DNA of 64,000 nt from Methylomonas sp. UP202 (GCF_029910655.1 NZ_CP123897.1:992001-1056000), one strand, 5' to 3'. Shown: positions 34,575 through 44,935, counted from the first letter of the stretch. Notes: a model not told the origin generated them from the sequence alone. A program made the numbers and translations.

Positions 34575-35345
34575 ATGTATCTTAAGGTTGCTTGTTGCAG
34601 GTGTCGTAACAACGAAAGGATAATCTTTGAACTTCGTGATGATCACATTCATAGAATAACGTGTAAGTTTGGGCACGAAACAGATGTTGTAGTTCAGCAA
34701 CTGAAATATGAACTTCTATTTGATTTTGGTGTAATGGCTTTAATTGATGGATATGCGAGAGAGGCAGTAACTAGCTTCGCTGTTTCATTGGAAAGGTTTT
34801 ATAAGTTTTATACGTATGTTACTTGTCTGAAACATCGTGTCAATCCTGTTGTTTTTGATGACACATGGAAAAAGGATTCAAAATTTTCCGAGAGGCAATA
34901 TGGTGCATATTTGATTGCGTATTTGATGGATCACAAAGATAAGAAACCGCCATCTATTGAGAATGTAAAGCCAAAGCTGGATAGGAGAGGGATATCTGTC
35001 TGGAAAGAGTTTAGAAATAATGTTATTCATAATGGGTACTTTCCCACTGTTGATGAAGCTAAAGCGTATGGAGACTTGGTTTTTTCCCATATTAATGAAA
35101 TCTTACAAGATATGAAAATCAATAGCAAAAGCCACATTGGGGAAGCAATCACGTTGCATATGCAGAAAATTAGTAATTTAGCTAAAGGAAAAAATGCAGA
35201 TATTTTAAATATGGTGACAATCTGTCTGCCCACTTTACTTAGCCCAATCACCGATCCATCTCCTGCTAATAACTTTGATGAAGCTATTCAACTAGTGAAA
35301 AGTTTTAACTATACATTCAAGGCGAATCTACATAGGCCCAATTAG
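34575..35345 (+). CDS. AT-rich hypothetical protein with HEPN-like RNNVIH motif
   Basis: From ATG 34575 the product is 256 residues; the 31 codons upstream are read from repeat DNA. The N-terminus has a possible zinc knuckle (CCRCRNNERI, then CKFGHE). A helical region follows, with WKEFRNNVIHNGYFPTVDEA (about residues 165-184), an Rx4H motif of HEPN-like domains. Base composition is far more AT-rich than the flanking kinase or porin genes, suggesting transfer. The domain layout resembles abortive-infection or toxin proteins only in general terms, so function is open. Confidence 0.65.
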   Translation: MYLKVACCRCRNNERIIFELRDDHIHRITCKFGHETDVVVQQLKYELLFDFGVMALIDGYAREAVTSFAVSLERFYKFYTYVTCLKHRVNPVVFDDTWKKDSKFSERQYGAYLIAYLMDHKDKKPPSIENVKPKLDRRGISVWKEFRNNVIHNGYFPTVDEAKAYGDLVFSHINEILQDMKINSKSHIGEAITLHMQKISNLAKGKNADILNMVTICLPTLLSPITDPSPANNFDEAIQLVKSFNYTFKANLHRPN

Positions 35346-35351
35346 TAACAA

Positions 35352-35385
35352 CGTAGGGTGGGCACACGCTTTTTGTGCCCACGCG
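35352..35385. repeat. REP palindrome 5' of RAYT2
   Basis: CGTAGGGTGGGCAC (35352-35365) with GTGCCCACGCG (35375-35385) around ACGCTTTTT. The same family occurs at 18208, 18272, 31004, 31044 and 35982. Confidence 0.88.
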
Positions 35386-35431
35386 GAAACGCCAAAAACC
35401 TCGATTTAACCACCAAAAATTAACAACCAAA

Positions 35432-35971
35432 ATGTCCCGTTACCGCCGCTCGCAAAATCCCGGAGCAACGTATTTTTTCACGGTGGTGGCGTATCGGCGG
35501 CAGGCGATTTTATGTGATGAACCGATACGGGAGGCTTTGCGCAAGGCGATTGCAAGCGCTCGCGTGAAACGACCGTTTTTCATCGACGCCTGGGTTTTAT
35601 TGCCGGATCATTTGCATTGTATTTGGACATTGCCGGCGGACGACGGAGATTTTGCAACCTGCTGGAGCGTGATCAAGCGGCAGGTGAGCGTGGTTTGTGG
35701 CGAAGCGTACCGGCGGGCCGAATGGATTAGCGTATCCAAACAAAAACACCGAGAATCGACCTTATGGCAACGCCGGTATTGGGAGCATCAAATTCGCGAT
35801 GACACCGATTTTGCCCGACATATGGATTACGTTCATTTTAATCCGGTGAAACACGGCTATTGCCGACGAGTCAGCGAATGGCCTTATTCGACGTTTCATC
35901 GGTATGTTAAGGAAGGCGTTTATCCGATGGATTGGGGAGATGGCGTTGATGTTACGGTTGCGGGGGAATGA
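35432..35971 (+). CDS. REP-associated tyrosine transposase (RAYT), second copy
   Basis: The ATG at 35432 ([21 protein letters not shown]) gives 179 residues; a longer frame from 35375 lies partly in the REP. The HUH motif is [13 protein letters not shown], followed by the basic [23 protein letters not shown] and the Tyr helix [24 protein letters not shown]. It differs clearly from the RAYT at 19.6 kb and is bracketed by a different REP family (GTGGGCAC). It lies inside the F-G cargo unit. Confidence 0.93.
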   Translation: MSRYRRSQNPGATYFFTVVAYRRQAILCDEPIREALRKAIASARVKRPFFIDAWVLLPDHLHCIWTLPADDGDFATCWSVIKRQVSVVCGEAYRRAEWISVSKQKHRESTLWQRRYWEHQIRDDTDFARHMDYVHFNPVKHGYCRRVSEWPYSTFHRYVKEGVYPMDWGDGVDVTVAGE

Positions 35972-35981
35972 CAGGTTTGTC

Positions 35982-36013
35982 CGCGTGGGCACATAAACCG
36001 TGCCCACCCTACG
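35982..36013. repeat. REP palindrome 3' of RAYT2
   Basis: CGCGTGGGCAC (35982-35992) pairs with GTGCCCACCCTACG around ATAAACC. It is the inverted partner of the palindrome at 35352. Confidence 0.88.
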
Positions 36014-36018
36014 AAATC

Positions 36019-36111
36019 GGGATGGTTTTATCCCCTGACGCCGCGCATTTAAAGTATCGCGGCTGTCGGGCCGCGAACCGACATATCAAATAGCCGTCGC
36101 GATAGCGACAC
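36019..36111 (-). repeat. Internally deleted copy G of the dispersed repeat
   Basis: Only both ends remain: the inner end GGTTTTATCCCCTGACGCCGCG, joined directly to AAAGTATCGCGGCTGTCGGG and the outer end CCGTCGCGATAGCGACACC. About 180 bp of the core (stems 2-6) is missing. It ends six bases before the start codon of the hybrid kinase gene. Confidence 0.88.
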
Positions 36112-36117
36112 CAAACC

Positions 36118-39100
36118 ATGAAAGCCATCCACCAAAACATCACCAAAATCCGCCGCGACTACAACTTGCTGGTCGCCAACGAAACCCTGGAAGACTATGC
36201 GCTCCGCTATGCGCCGCGCAGCTTCCGCAAATGGTCGGAGTTCGAAGTCGCCAATACCGCCTTCGGCTCGACCTCGTTTCTGGTGCTGGAAGCGATCGGC
36301 GGGTTTTTGTCGATCAACTACGGCTTCACCAACGCCTTTTGGGCGATCATCGCGGTGGGCGTGGTGATCTTCATCACCTCATTGCCGATCAGCTATTACG
36401 CGGCCCGCTTTCATATCGACATCGATTTGCTGACCCGCGCCGCCGGCTTTGGCTACATCGGTTCGACGGTGACCTCGCTGATTTATGCTTCGTTCACCTT
36501 CACGCTGTTTGCGTTGGAGGCCTCGATCATGTCGCTGGCGCTGGAGTTGTATTTTCAAATACCACTGGCCTATGCTCACGTGATCAGCGCGCTGATCGTG
36601 ATTCCGCTGGTGACCTTCGGGATTACCACGATCAGCCGGATGCAGTTGTGGACCCAACCGGTGTGGCTGGCCTTGCTGATCGCGCCGTATATCGCGGTGG
36701 CACGGACCGAGCCGGAAGCGTTGATGACGTTGGAGACCTATTTTTGGATCGCCGGCAGCGGTCAGGGCTTCGATTGGCTGCTGTTCGGCAGCGCGGCGAC
36801 GGTGGCCTGTTCGATGGTGGCGCAGATCGGCGAACAGGTGGATTTTCTGCGCTTCTTGCCGGACAAGACCGCCGAGAACAAATGGCGCTGGTGGGCGGCG
36901 ATGCTGAGCGCCGGGCCGGGCTGGGTGGTATTCGGCGTGCTCAGGCAGTTGTTGGGCGCCTTGCTGGCCCATTTGGCGATACGCCACGGCATCGCCCCGG
37001 AACATGCCCACGAGCCGACCCAGATGTATCTGGTGGCCTACAACGAACTATTCGAAGACCCGCGCTGGGCCTTGGCCGCGACCGCCTTGTTCGTGGTGTT
37101 GAGCCAAATCAAGATCAACGTCACCAATGCCTATGCCGGGTCGCTGGCCTGGTCCAATTTCTTCTCGCGGCTGACTCATAGCCACCCCGGCCGGGTGGTG
37201 TGGTTGCTGTTTAACGTGATGATCGCGCTGCTGTTGATGGAGTTTGGCGTGTTCGGCGCGCTGGAAAAGGTGCTGGGGCTGTTTTCGAATATGTCGATCG
37301 CCTGGATCAGCACGGTCGCGGCCGAGTTGATGATTAACAAGCCGCTGGGCTTGAGTCCGAAGGAAGTCGAGTTCAAGCGGGCGTATTTGTCCGACCTGAA
37401 TCCGGTCGGCATGGTGGCGACCTTCGTCGCGTCGGTGGTGTCGATACTGGCTTACGTCGGTTTGTTCGGCGAATGGCCCAAAGCCTTTTCGGCGTTCATC
37501 GCGCTGGGCCTGGCATTCGTGTTGGCGCCGGCCTTAGCCTGGTGGAGCAAGGGCCAACATTATCTGGCGCGCGATCGCGACGAACACAACCGCTACGCCC
37601 GCAACACTTGTTCGATTTGCGAGAATGAGTTCGAACACGACGACGTGGCCTATTGTCCGGCCTACGCCGGCAGCATTTGTTCGTTGTGCTGCACGTTGGA
37701 CGCGCGCTGTTTGGACGCCTGCAAGGTCGGCTATCGCTTCGACGATTATTTGGAACGCCTCGCCAAACGCGGCTTGCCGAATTTTCTGAGTCTGTACGTG
37801 CGCCTGCGGCTGTTGCGCTTCGGTTTGTTGTTTGTGTTTCTGTCAGTGTTGACCGGGATTTTCGTCAGCATCATTTACTACCAGGATTTGTTGAGCATTC
37901 GCCAGGATTGGCCGGCCTTCCAGTTATTGCTGAACAATTTCCTGAAAATATACGCCTCGTTGCTGGTGTTCATCGGCCTATGCACTTGGTGGCTGATCTT
38001 GAATGCCGAAAGCCGCAAGGTGGCGCAAGAGGAAACCGCCAAACAGACCCAGCTGTTGTTGCAGGAAATCGAGGAGCATCAGAAAACCGACTTGAAATTG
38101 CAACAAGCGCTGAAAATGGCCGACGCCGCCAATCAGGCCAAGAGCCGTTTTCTGAGCAGCATGAGTCATGAAATCCGCTCGCCGCTGAACAGCATCATCG
38201 GTTACGCCCATATCTTGAACCAAGACCCCAGTATTCCGGAACACCGGCGCCAGGCCGTCGATACCGTCAAGCGGAGCGGCGAGCATTTGTGCGCGTTGAT
38301 CGAGGACATTCTGGATATTGCCCGGATCGAGGCGCGCAAATTCGATCTGAAGCAGGAACCGTTTAACTTTCCGTTGTTTATCGAGCACTTGGTGCATACC
38401 TACCAGGCACAGGCCGAGGACAAGGGCTTGCGCTTCGTTTGCCAGATCGGCAACACCTTGCCGCAGCGAGTGCGCGGCGACGAGAAGCGGGTGGGGCAGA
38501 TCTTGATCAACTTGCTCGGCAACGCGGTCAAATTTACCGACAGCGGCGAAATCGTGCTGCGGATAGGCTATAGCGGCGGCGTCGTCAATTTTCAGGTGAT
38601 CGATACCGGCGCCGGCATAGCGGATGAGCAATTGCAAAATATCTTTCAGCCCTTTACCCGGCTCAATCAGCCGACCGGCAACGCGGTGGCCGGCAGCGGC
38701 TTGGGTTTGACGATCAGCAAGATCTTGACCGAAGTGATGGGCGGCGAAATAACGGTGAAAAGCCGACTCGGCGAGGGCTCGACCTTCAGCGTGCGCTTGC
38801 TGTTGCCGAGTTTGAACGTCGATGCCGAGCCGGAACCGCGCGCGGACATCGTCGGCTATCACGGCGTCCGCCGCAAGATTTTGGCGGTGGACGATCAGCG
38901 CGAGCATCGCGATTTGCTGCGGGCTTTGTTGGAGCCATTGGGCTTCGAGGTTTGCGAAGCGGATTCGGGCGAGGAATGCCTGGTTCGGGTAGCCGAGCAA
39001 TGTCCCGATCTGGTGATGTTGGACATTTCGATGACCGGTATCGACGGCATCGAAACCGCGATCCGGCTGCGCGAGCAGGGTTGGGCGATGCCGATCATCG

Positions 39101-39495
39101 TACTGAGCGCCAATGCCTATCCCAGCGACCGGCTGGCGGCGCTGAATGCCGGCTGCAACGACTTTCTGGCCAAGCCGGTCCGGGTGGGCGATTTGATGGA
39201 CAAATTGAAATTGTATTTGGCGCTGAGCTGGCTGTACCGCGACGAGGTCGCGGCGGTCGAACCGGGCGTTCGGGCGGCGTTGGCGGTGCCGCCGGAACCT
39301 CTGTTGCAGGGCTGTGTCGATTGCGTAAGGATCGGCGATCTGCTGGCCCTGAAAAAACAATTGGACGAACTGGCCGCGGCGCATCCGGACTATGCCGGCT
39401 ATTTTGCCAAACTGAAAACACTGGCCGGCGAATTCCGGGTCGGCGAACTACGCAAATTGTTGAACATGAACCCGAAAACGCAGGAGGCACGATGA
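36118..39495 (+). CDS. Permease-linked hybrid histidine kinase
   Basis: The 1125-residue protein fuses several parts. Residues 1-480 form an NCS1-like permease (cytosine/purine/allantoin type) with about 12 membrane segments (start NETLEDYALRYAPRSFRKWS). A Cys-rich block at about 495-540 (CSICENEF, CSLCCTLDARCLDAC) is a likely zinc- or metal-binding module. Two further membrane segments (570-630) precede HisKA with His684 (SSMSHEIRSPLNS), HATPase_c (NLLGNAVKFTD, DTGAGIAD, GSGLGLTISK) and a receiver domain with Asp969. It probably senses or transports a nitrogenous compound and signals to the coupled regulator. No ribosome site is seen, because repeat G ends six bases upstream. Confidence 0.88.
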   Translation: MKAIHQNITKIRRDYNLLVANETLEDYALRYAPRSFRKWSEFEVANTAFGSTSFLVLEAIGGFLSINYGFTNAFWAIIAVGVVIFITSLPISYYAARFHIDIDLLTRAAGFGYIGSTVTSLIYASFTFTLFALEASIMSLALELYFQIPLAYAHVISALIVIPLVTFGITTISRMQLWTQPVWLALLIAPYIAVARTEPEALMTLETYFWIAGSGQGFDWLLFGSAATVACSMVAQIGEQVDFLRFLPDKTAENKWRWWAAMLSAGPGWVVFGVLRQLLGALLAHLAIRHGIAPEHAHEPTQMYLVAYNELFEDPRWALAATALFVVLSQIKINVTNAYAGSLAWSNFFSRLTHSHPGRVVWLLFNVMIALLLMEFGVFGALEKVLGLFSNMSIAWISTVAAELMINKPLGLSPKEVEFKRAYLSDLNPVGMVATFVASVVSILAYVGLFGEWPKAFSAFIALGLAFVLAPALAWWSKGQHYLARDRDEHNRYARNTCSICENEFEHDDVAYCPAYAGSICSLCCTLDARCLDACKVGYRFDDYLERLAKRGLPNFLSLYVRLRLLRFGLLFVFLSVLTGIFVSIIYYQDLLSIRQDWPAFQLLLNNFLKIYASLLVFIGLCTWWLILNAESRKVAQEETAKQTQLLLQEIEEHQKTDLKLQQALKMADAANQAKSRFLSSMSHEIRSPLNSIIGYAHILNQDPSIPEHRRQAVDTVKRSGEHLCALIEDILDIARIEARKFDLKQEPFNFPLFIEHLVHTYQAQAEDKGLRFVCQIGNTLPQRVRGDEKRVGQILINLLGNAVKFTDSGEIVLRIGYSGGVVNFQVIDTGAGIADEQLQNIFQPFTRLNQPTGNAVAGSGLGLTISKILTEVMGGEITVKSRLGEGSTFSVRLLLPSLNVDAEPEPRADIVGYHGVRRKILAVDDQREHRDLLRALLEPLGFEVCEADSGEECLVRVAEQCPDLVMLDISMTGIDGIETAIRLREQGWAMPIIVLSANAYPSDRLAALNAGCNDFLAKPVRVGDLMDKLKLYLALSWLYRDEVAAVEPGVRAALAVPPEPLLQGCVDCVRIGDLLALKKQLDELAAAHPDYAGYFAKLKTLAGEFRVGELRKLLNMNPKTQEAR

Positions 39496-40421
39496 ACGGC
39501 ACCTATGGCAGTTGTGGCACGGTCTTGATCGTCGACGATACGCCGGGCAATCTGGCTCTGTTGTCAGATACCTTGTCGGAAGCCAATTACCGGGTCTTGG
39601 TCGCCACCGACGGTTGCTCGGCGATCGAACAAATTCAATACGTCAAACCCGACATCATTTTGTTGGACGTGATGATGCCCGGCATCGACGGCTTCGAAAC
39701 CTGTAGCCGGCTGAAAGCCGATCCGGCCACCGCCGCGATTCCGGTGTTGTTCATGACCGGCCTTAGCGAGCTCGATCATTTGTTGCGCGGTTTCGGCGAA
39801 GGCGCGCTGGATTACATCGTCAAACCGATTCGGCCGGCCGAAGTGCTGGCGCGCATCGAAGTGCATCTGACTCAAACCCGCAATCTGCTGCGGGCCGAAG
39901 GAGTGCTGGACGACGGCGAATTCGCCGCGCTGGCGGTCGATGCCGGCGGCCGGATCGTCTGGTTAACGACGGCCGCCGCCGCCTGGCTGGCGGATTTTAA
40001 GCGCGGGCAGGGCGAGGCGGGGGCGTGCGGACTCGGCGACGCGTTGCCGGGCCGTTTATTGGCCTGGTTCGCCAACTGGCGCGGCGACGGCGGCAAGGTG
40101 CCGGACGAGGAAAGCTTTGGCGCAGCAACTGGCTTCAGCGTTGAGATCGGCGTTTGCCACCACCCGGACGAATACCTGTTGTTGCTCAGGCGCGAGGACG
40201 ACGGCGCCTGGAATCCGGAACAATTGCGCGAGCGCTTGAAATTGACCTTCCGCGAAGCCGAAATTCTGATGTGGATTGCTCGCGGCAAAACCAACAAGGA
40301 AATCGGCATCATCCTCGGCAGCAGCCCGCGCACAATCAACAAGCATCTGGAACACATCTTCGAAAAGCTCGGCGTCTCGACCCGCGCGGCGGCGGTGGCG
40401 GCGGCGTTGCAGAGCGGTTGA
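39492..40421 (+). CDS. Response regulator, receiver plus LuxR helix-turn-helix
   Basis: ATG 39492 overlaps the kinase stop (ATGA) and follows AGGAGG, giving 309 residues. The receiver has the acidic pair IVDDT, phospho-acceptor Asp59 (IILLDVMMPG), the Thr of FMTGL and Lys in YIVKPI. A middle region (about 130-235) resembles a degenerate PAS-like segment. The C-terminus is a GerE/LuxR helix-turn-helix (LTFREAEILMWIARGKTNKEIGIIL, TINKHLEHIFEKLGV). It is the cognate partner of the upstream kinase. Targets are unknown; the nearby urea genes are candidates. Confidence 0.92.
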   Translation: MNGTYGSCGTVLIVDDTPGNLALLSDTLSEANYRVLVATDGCSAIEQIQYVKPDIILLDVMMPGIDGFETCSRLKADPATAAIPVLFMTGLSELDHLLRGFGEGALDYIVKPIRPAEVLARIEVHLTQTRNLLRAEGVLDDGEFAALAVDAGGRIVWLTTAAAAWLADFKRGQGEAGACGLGDALPGRLLAWFANWRGDGGKVPDEESFGAATGFSVEIGVCHHPDEYLLLLRREDDGAWNPEQLRERLKLTFREAEILMWIARGKTNKEIGIILGSSPRTINKHLEHIFEKLGVSTRAAAVAAALQSG

Positions 40422-40426
40422 GCCAT

Positions 40427-40461
40427 AAAAAAGCCCGCGGCCGGATCGGCGGCGGGCTCTT
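40427..40461 (-). terminator. Rho-independent terminator of the fab operon
   Basis: On the minus strand AGCCCGC (40458-40452) pairs with GCGGGCT (40438-40432) around a GC-rich loop, followed by six T residues (40432-40427). It lies 20 bp downstream of the fabG stop and also sits after the convergent regulator gene. Confidence 0.8.
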
Positions 40462-40481
40462 CGGCGCGGGTGATCGCCGGC

Positions 40482-41210
40482 CTAGGGCATGTACATGCCG
40501 CCGTTGACGTGCAGGGTTTCGCCGGTGATATAGGAGGCTTGCTCCGAGGCCAGGAAGGATACCGCGTGGGCGATTTCTTCCGGCTGACCGAGGCGGCCCA
40601 GCGCGATCGCGCCCAACAGGCTGTTTTTGATGTCGGCACCCAATTCCTTGGTCATGTCGGTATCGATGAAACCCGGCGCGACGGTGTTGACGGTGATGCC
40701 GCGCGAGCCGACTTCCTTGGCCATCGACTTGGCGAAACCGACCATGCCGGCCTTGGCGGCGGCGTAGTTGGTTTGGCCGGCGTTGCCGGTCGAGCCGACC
40801 ACCGAGGAAATATTGATGATGCGGCCGTACCGGGCCTTCATCATGCCGCGCGAGACGGCTTTACACATTCTGAACACCGAGGTCAGATTGGTGGCGATGA
40901 TGTCGTCCCATTCCTCGTCTTTCATCCGCATCAGCAAGTTGTCGCGGGTAATGCCGGCGTTGTTGACCAGCACGGCCGGCGTGCCGAATTCGTCGCCGCT
41001 GATTTTGACGAAGTGCTCGATATCGGCGGCGTCGGCCACGTTCAGCTTGTAGCCCTTACCGTTGTCGCCGAGGTAGGCGGAAATGGCGTCGGCGCCGGCG
41101 GCGGAGGTGGCGGTGCCCAGCACGTGGAAGCCGTCGGCGGCTAGTCTTTCGGCAATGGCCCGGCCAATACCCCGGCTCGCGCCGGTGACGATGGCGATTT
41201 TTTTATCCAT
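40482..41210 (-). CDS. fabG: 3-oxoacyl-[ACP] reductase FabG
   Basis: FabG performs the NADPH-dependent reduction in fatty-acid elongation. The 242-residue SDR protein has the cofactor motif VTGASRGIGRAIAE, NNAGITRDN, and the catalytic triad in ISSVVGSTGNAGQTNYAAAKAG (Ser, Tyr, Lys). It overlaps fabD by eight bases. A terminator follows, so this is the last gene of the operon and acpP does not follow it as it does in E. coli. Confidence 0.97.
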   Translation of the reverse strand: MDKKIAIVTGASRGIGRAIAERLAADGFHVLGTATSAAGADAISAYLGDNGKGYKLNVADAADIEHFVKISGDEFGTPAVLVNNAGITRDNLLMRMKDEEWDDIIATNLTSVFRMCKAVSRGMMKARYGRIINISSVVGSTGNAGQTNYAAAKAGMVGFAKSMAKEVGSRGITVNTVAPGFIDTDMTKELGADIKNSLLGAIALGRLGQPEEIAHAVSFLASEQASYITGETLHVNGGMYMP

Positions 41211-42159
41211 TCAATTGCTCCACAACGTTGGCTAGGGTGTCCGGATCGTAGACCGCCAAGTGGGCGGCGTCCGGGGCGATGCGTTTGTTCAGGCCCAGCA
41301 GCACTTTGCCGGGGCCGCATTCGACAAAGGCGGTCACGCCTTGTTCGTGCATGAATTTGACGCTCTCGACCCAGCGCACCGGTTTGAATAGTTGTTCTTT
41401 CAGCGCATAGCGGATGACTTCCGGCGAGCCGTGCGATTTGACGTCCGCGTTGTGGATCAACGTCATCGCCGGCATGTCCAGCGCGGTGTTTTCCAGCAAC
41501 GCCGCCAGTTGGCCGGACGCGGCTTCCATCAAACCGCAGTGCGAGGGCACGCTGACCGGCAGTTTTAACGCGCGCTTGGCGCCCAGTCCTTTCAGAGCGT
41601 CGATGGCTCTATCGACCGCTGCGGCGGCGCCGGCAATCACGACTTGGCCGGGGGCGTTGAAATTGGCGGCCGCGACGATTTCGCCGTTGGCTACTTCGGC
41701 GCAGGTGTTAACTACTTGGTGGTCTTCCAGGCCGAGGATGGCCGCCATCGCGCCCTCGCCCGCCGGCACGGCTTCCTGCATCAGGCGGCCGCGTTCGGCG
41801 ACCAGTTTGATCGCGTCTTGGAAATTCAGCGCGCCGGAGCAAACCAAGGCGGTGTATTCGCCTAAGCTATGGCCGGCCATCCAGGCTGGACGGATCGTGG
41901 TGGTTTCGCACCAAACCCGCCAAGCCGCGACGCCCGCCGCCAGCATGGCCGGCTGGGTGTTGCGGGTTTGATTCAGGTCGGTTTCCGGACCGTTGGCGAC
42001 CAGATTCCACAGATCGAATCCCAGTGCTTCGGAGGCTTGGGCGAAGGTGTGTTCGACGGTCGGGTGGGTTTCGGCCAGCGCGGCCAGCATGCCGATGCTT
42101 TGCGAGCCTTGGCCGGGGAAAACGAAGGCCAGATTGTAGCTTTGCGAGTTTGGATTCAT
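41203..42159 (-). CDS. fabD: Malonyl-CoA:ACP transacylase FabD
   Basis: FabD loads malonyl groups onto acyl carrier protein. The 318-residue protein shows FVFPGQGSQSIGM, the nucleophile motif GHSLGEYTAL, the Arg-bearing LVAERGRLMQEAVP, LPVSVPSHCGLM with the catalytic His and FVECGPGKVLLGL. It starts one base after the fabH stop. Confidence 0.97.
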   Translation of the reverse strand: MNPNSQSYNLAFVFPGQGSQSIGMLAALAETHPTVEHTFAQASEALGFDLWNLVANGPETDLNQTRNTQPAMLAAGVAAWRVWCETTTIRPAWMAGHSLGEYTALVCSGALNFQDAIKLVAERGRLMQEAVPAGEGAMAAILGLEDHQVVNTCAEVANGEIVAAANFNAPGQVVIAGAAAAVDRAIDALKGLGAKRALKLPVSVPSHCGLMEAASGQLAALLENTALDMPAMTLIHNADVKSHGSPEVIRYALKEQLFKPVRWVESVKFMHEQGVTAFVECGPGKVLLGLNKRIAPDAAHLAVYDPDTLANVVEQLNG

Positions 42160-42160
42160 T

Positions 42161-43125
<965 letters not shown>

Positions 43126-43129
<4 letters not shown>

Positions 43130-44154
43130 GCCACAACCTTTTGGGCTAGCGCGATTTCCAATTTTTCGCTGATTTTACGGATGACGCCTTGCGCCACTTC
43201 GACTTCGGCCAGATGGATCGCGGTTTCGAAGGCCAACGCGTCGGCGCCGCCGTGACTTTTGATGACCAAGCCGCGCAAACCGATGAAACTGGCGCCGTTG
43301 TAAAGGCGCGGGTCGATGCTGTCCTTGAAGCGTTTCAGCACCGGATAGGCCACCAGGCCAGCCAGCTTGGTCAGCCAGTTTTGCGAAAAGCTGTCCTTGA
43401 GTTTGGAACTGATCATTTTCGCGGCACCTTCGATCGATTTTAACGCCACGTTACCGACAAAGCCATCGGTGACGATTAGATCGACCTTGGTATGGCCGGC
43501 GTTGATCGAATTGCCTTCGACGTAACCGATGTAGTTGAGCTCGGAATTTTCCAGCAATTTCGCGGCCGCCTTGACCTGCTCGTTGCCTTTCATGTCTTCT
43601 TCGCCGATGTTCAACAGGCCGACGCGGGGGCGTTCGATGTTTTCGACCGCCTTGACCACTTCCTCGCCCATCACCGCGAATTGGTACAGGTGCTCGGCGC
43701 TGGAATCGACGTTCGCGCCCAGGTCCAGCACATGGGTGTGGCCGAAGGTGGAGGGCAGCGTCGAAATGATGGCCGGCCGGTCGATGCCGGGGATCATTTT
43801 CAACACGAAACGGGCGGTCGCCATCAACGCGCCGGTATTGCCGGCGCTGACGCAGGCGTCGGCCCGGCCTTCCTGAACCAGGTTGATCGCGACCCGCATC
43901 GACGAATCTTTCTTGTTTTTCAGAGCCTTTTGCGGCGGTTCGTCCATTTCCACCACCTGCGATGCATGTTCAATGCTAAGCCGGCCGGCGAATTCGGTCA
44001 GGGCCGAGCCGAGTTTGTCCTTCAGCAAGGTTTCGTCGCCGACCAGGATCAAATTCAGTTTCGGGTTTTTTCTTAGACAAACCAGCGATGCGGGTATCGT
44101 GACTTGCGGTCCGAAATCCCCGCCCATGGCATCGATAGAGAGAGTTACGCTCAC
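43126..44154 (-). CDS. plsX: Phosphate acyltransferase PlsX
   Basis: PlsX makes acyl-phosphate from acyl-ACP for phospholipid synthesis. The 342-residue protein starts VTLSIDAMGGDFGP and has VSAGNTGALMATARF, LPSTFGHTHVLDLGANVDS, GLLNIGEEDMKGNE and VDLIVTDGFVGNVALKSIEG. It lies 84 bp after rpmF, in the conserved rpmF-plsX-fab order. Confidence 0.97.
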
Positions 44155-44238
44155 GCTTGGGATTAACTCCTGTGGTCGGAAGAAGCCGACAACAGCAGAA
44201 ATACCCGTCGGCTTTACGTGATGGTGAATTTGCGAAGA

Positions 44239-44421
44239 TTAATCTTCGTCTCTGCCGGCAACGATCTGGCGGCCTTTGTAAAAACCGTCCGGGGTCATGT
44301 GGTGACGCAGATGGGTTTCGCCGGTCAGGGTGTCCTGAGACAGGGTTTTGCCGACCAATGCATCGTGTGAACGACGTTGACCGCGTCTGGAACGCGATAC
44401 TTTGCTCTTTTGTACTGCCAT
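44239..44421 (-). CDS. rpmF: 50S ribosomal protein bL32
   Basis: bL32 is a small protein of the large ribosomal subunit. The 60-residue protein starts [20 protein letters not shown], as expected. It lacks the CxxC zinc motifs, so it is the C-minus form ([18 protein letters not shown]). It begins one base after the yceD stop and precedes plsX. Confidence 0.97.
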   Translation of the reverse strand: MAVQKSKVSRSRRGQRRSHDALVGKTLSQDTLTGETHLRHHMTPDGFYKGRQIVAGRDED

Positions 44422-44422
44422 T

Positions 44423-44935
44423 TCAATCTCCAGTTTTTTTAAGTTTTGCTAACACGGAAAAAGGATTGTCTGCCTTAGTCCGGCTATCGGTGTAGTCGTT
44501 GTCCGAGGAGCTGTTGCGCTCGAGACAGCGGTGCTCGTGTCTGGGAAAATCCGGAATCGCCAGCAGGATTTCGTCCTCGACAACCGCATGTAGCGAGATT
44601 TTGTCGTCGTCCAGCACTATCGGTTCGTAATCTTCCAATCGTTCGGCCTCGGTCGGCGTGGCGACGACGGCCAATTTGAAGCGAATGTCCAGTGGCCAGG
44701 CCACGCCTTGCAGGCAGGACTGGCATTCCAGTTGCACCGTGCCGACGATTTGGCCGCTCAACACGACACGCTTGCCTTCCTTGTCGAATTCCAGCCTGAC
44801 GTCCACCGCGCCGTCGCGCTCGACAAGGTAATCCGACAAGCGTTCGAATTGGGCTAGCGCGAGCTGGCCCGCCACGGTGCCGCGCCTTTCGGCGAACACC
44901 AGAGGATCGATACGGTCGGGAAACTTGTCTGACAT
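44423..44935 (-). CDS. yceD: YceD/DUF177 family protein
   Basis: YceD homologues affect 23S rRNA accumulation in bacteria and plants. ATG 44935 ([19 protein letters not shown]) gives 170 residues. The family features are the [18 protein letters not shown]ys pair region and the acidic [17 protein letters not shown] motif ([16 protein letters not shown]), followed by [10 protein letters not shown] at the end. An ATG at 44977 is excluded because the operon promoter lies between the two. Confidence 0.93.
   Translation of the reverse strand: MSDKFPDRIDPLVFAERRGTVAGQLALAQFERLSDYLVERDGAVDVRLEFDKEGKRVVLSGQIVGTVQLECQSCLQGVAWPLDIRFKLAVVATPTEAERLEDYEPIVLDDDKISLHAVVEDEILLAIPDFPRHEHRCLERNSSSDNDYTDSRTKADNPFSVLAKLKKTGD

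Noticed and set aside
37978..39384. 468-residue minus-strand frame opposite the hybrid kinase
   Set aside because: Antisense shadow. The plus strand encodes an uninterrupted kinase with all catalytic motifs.
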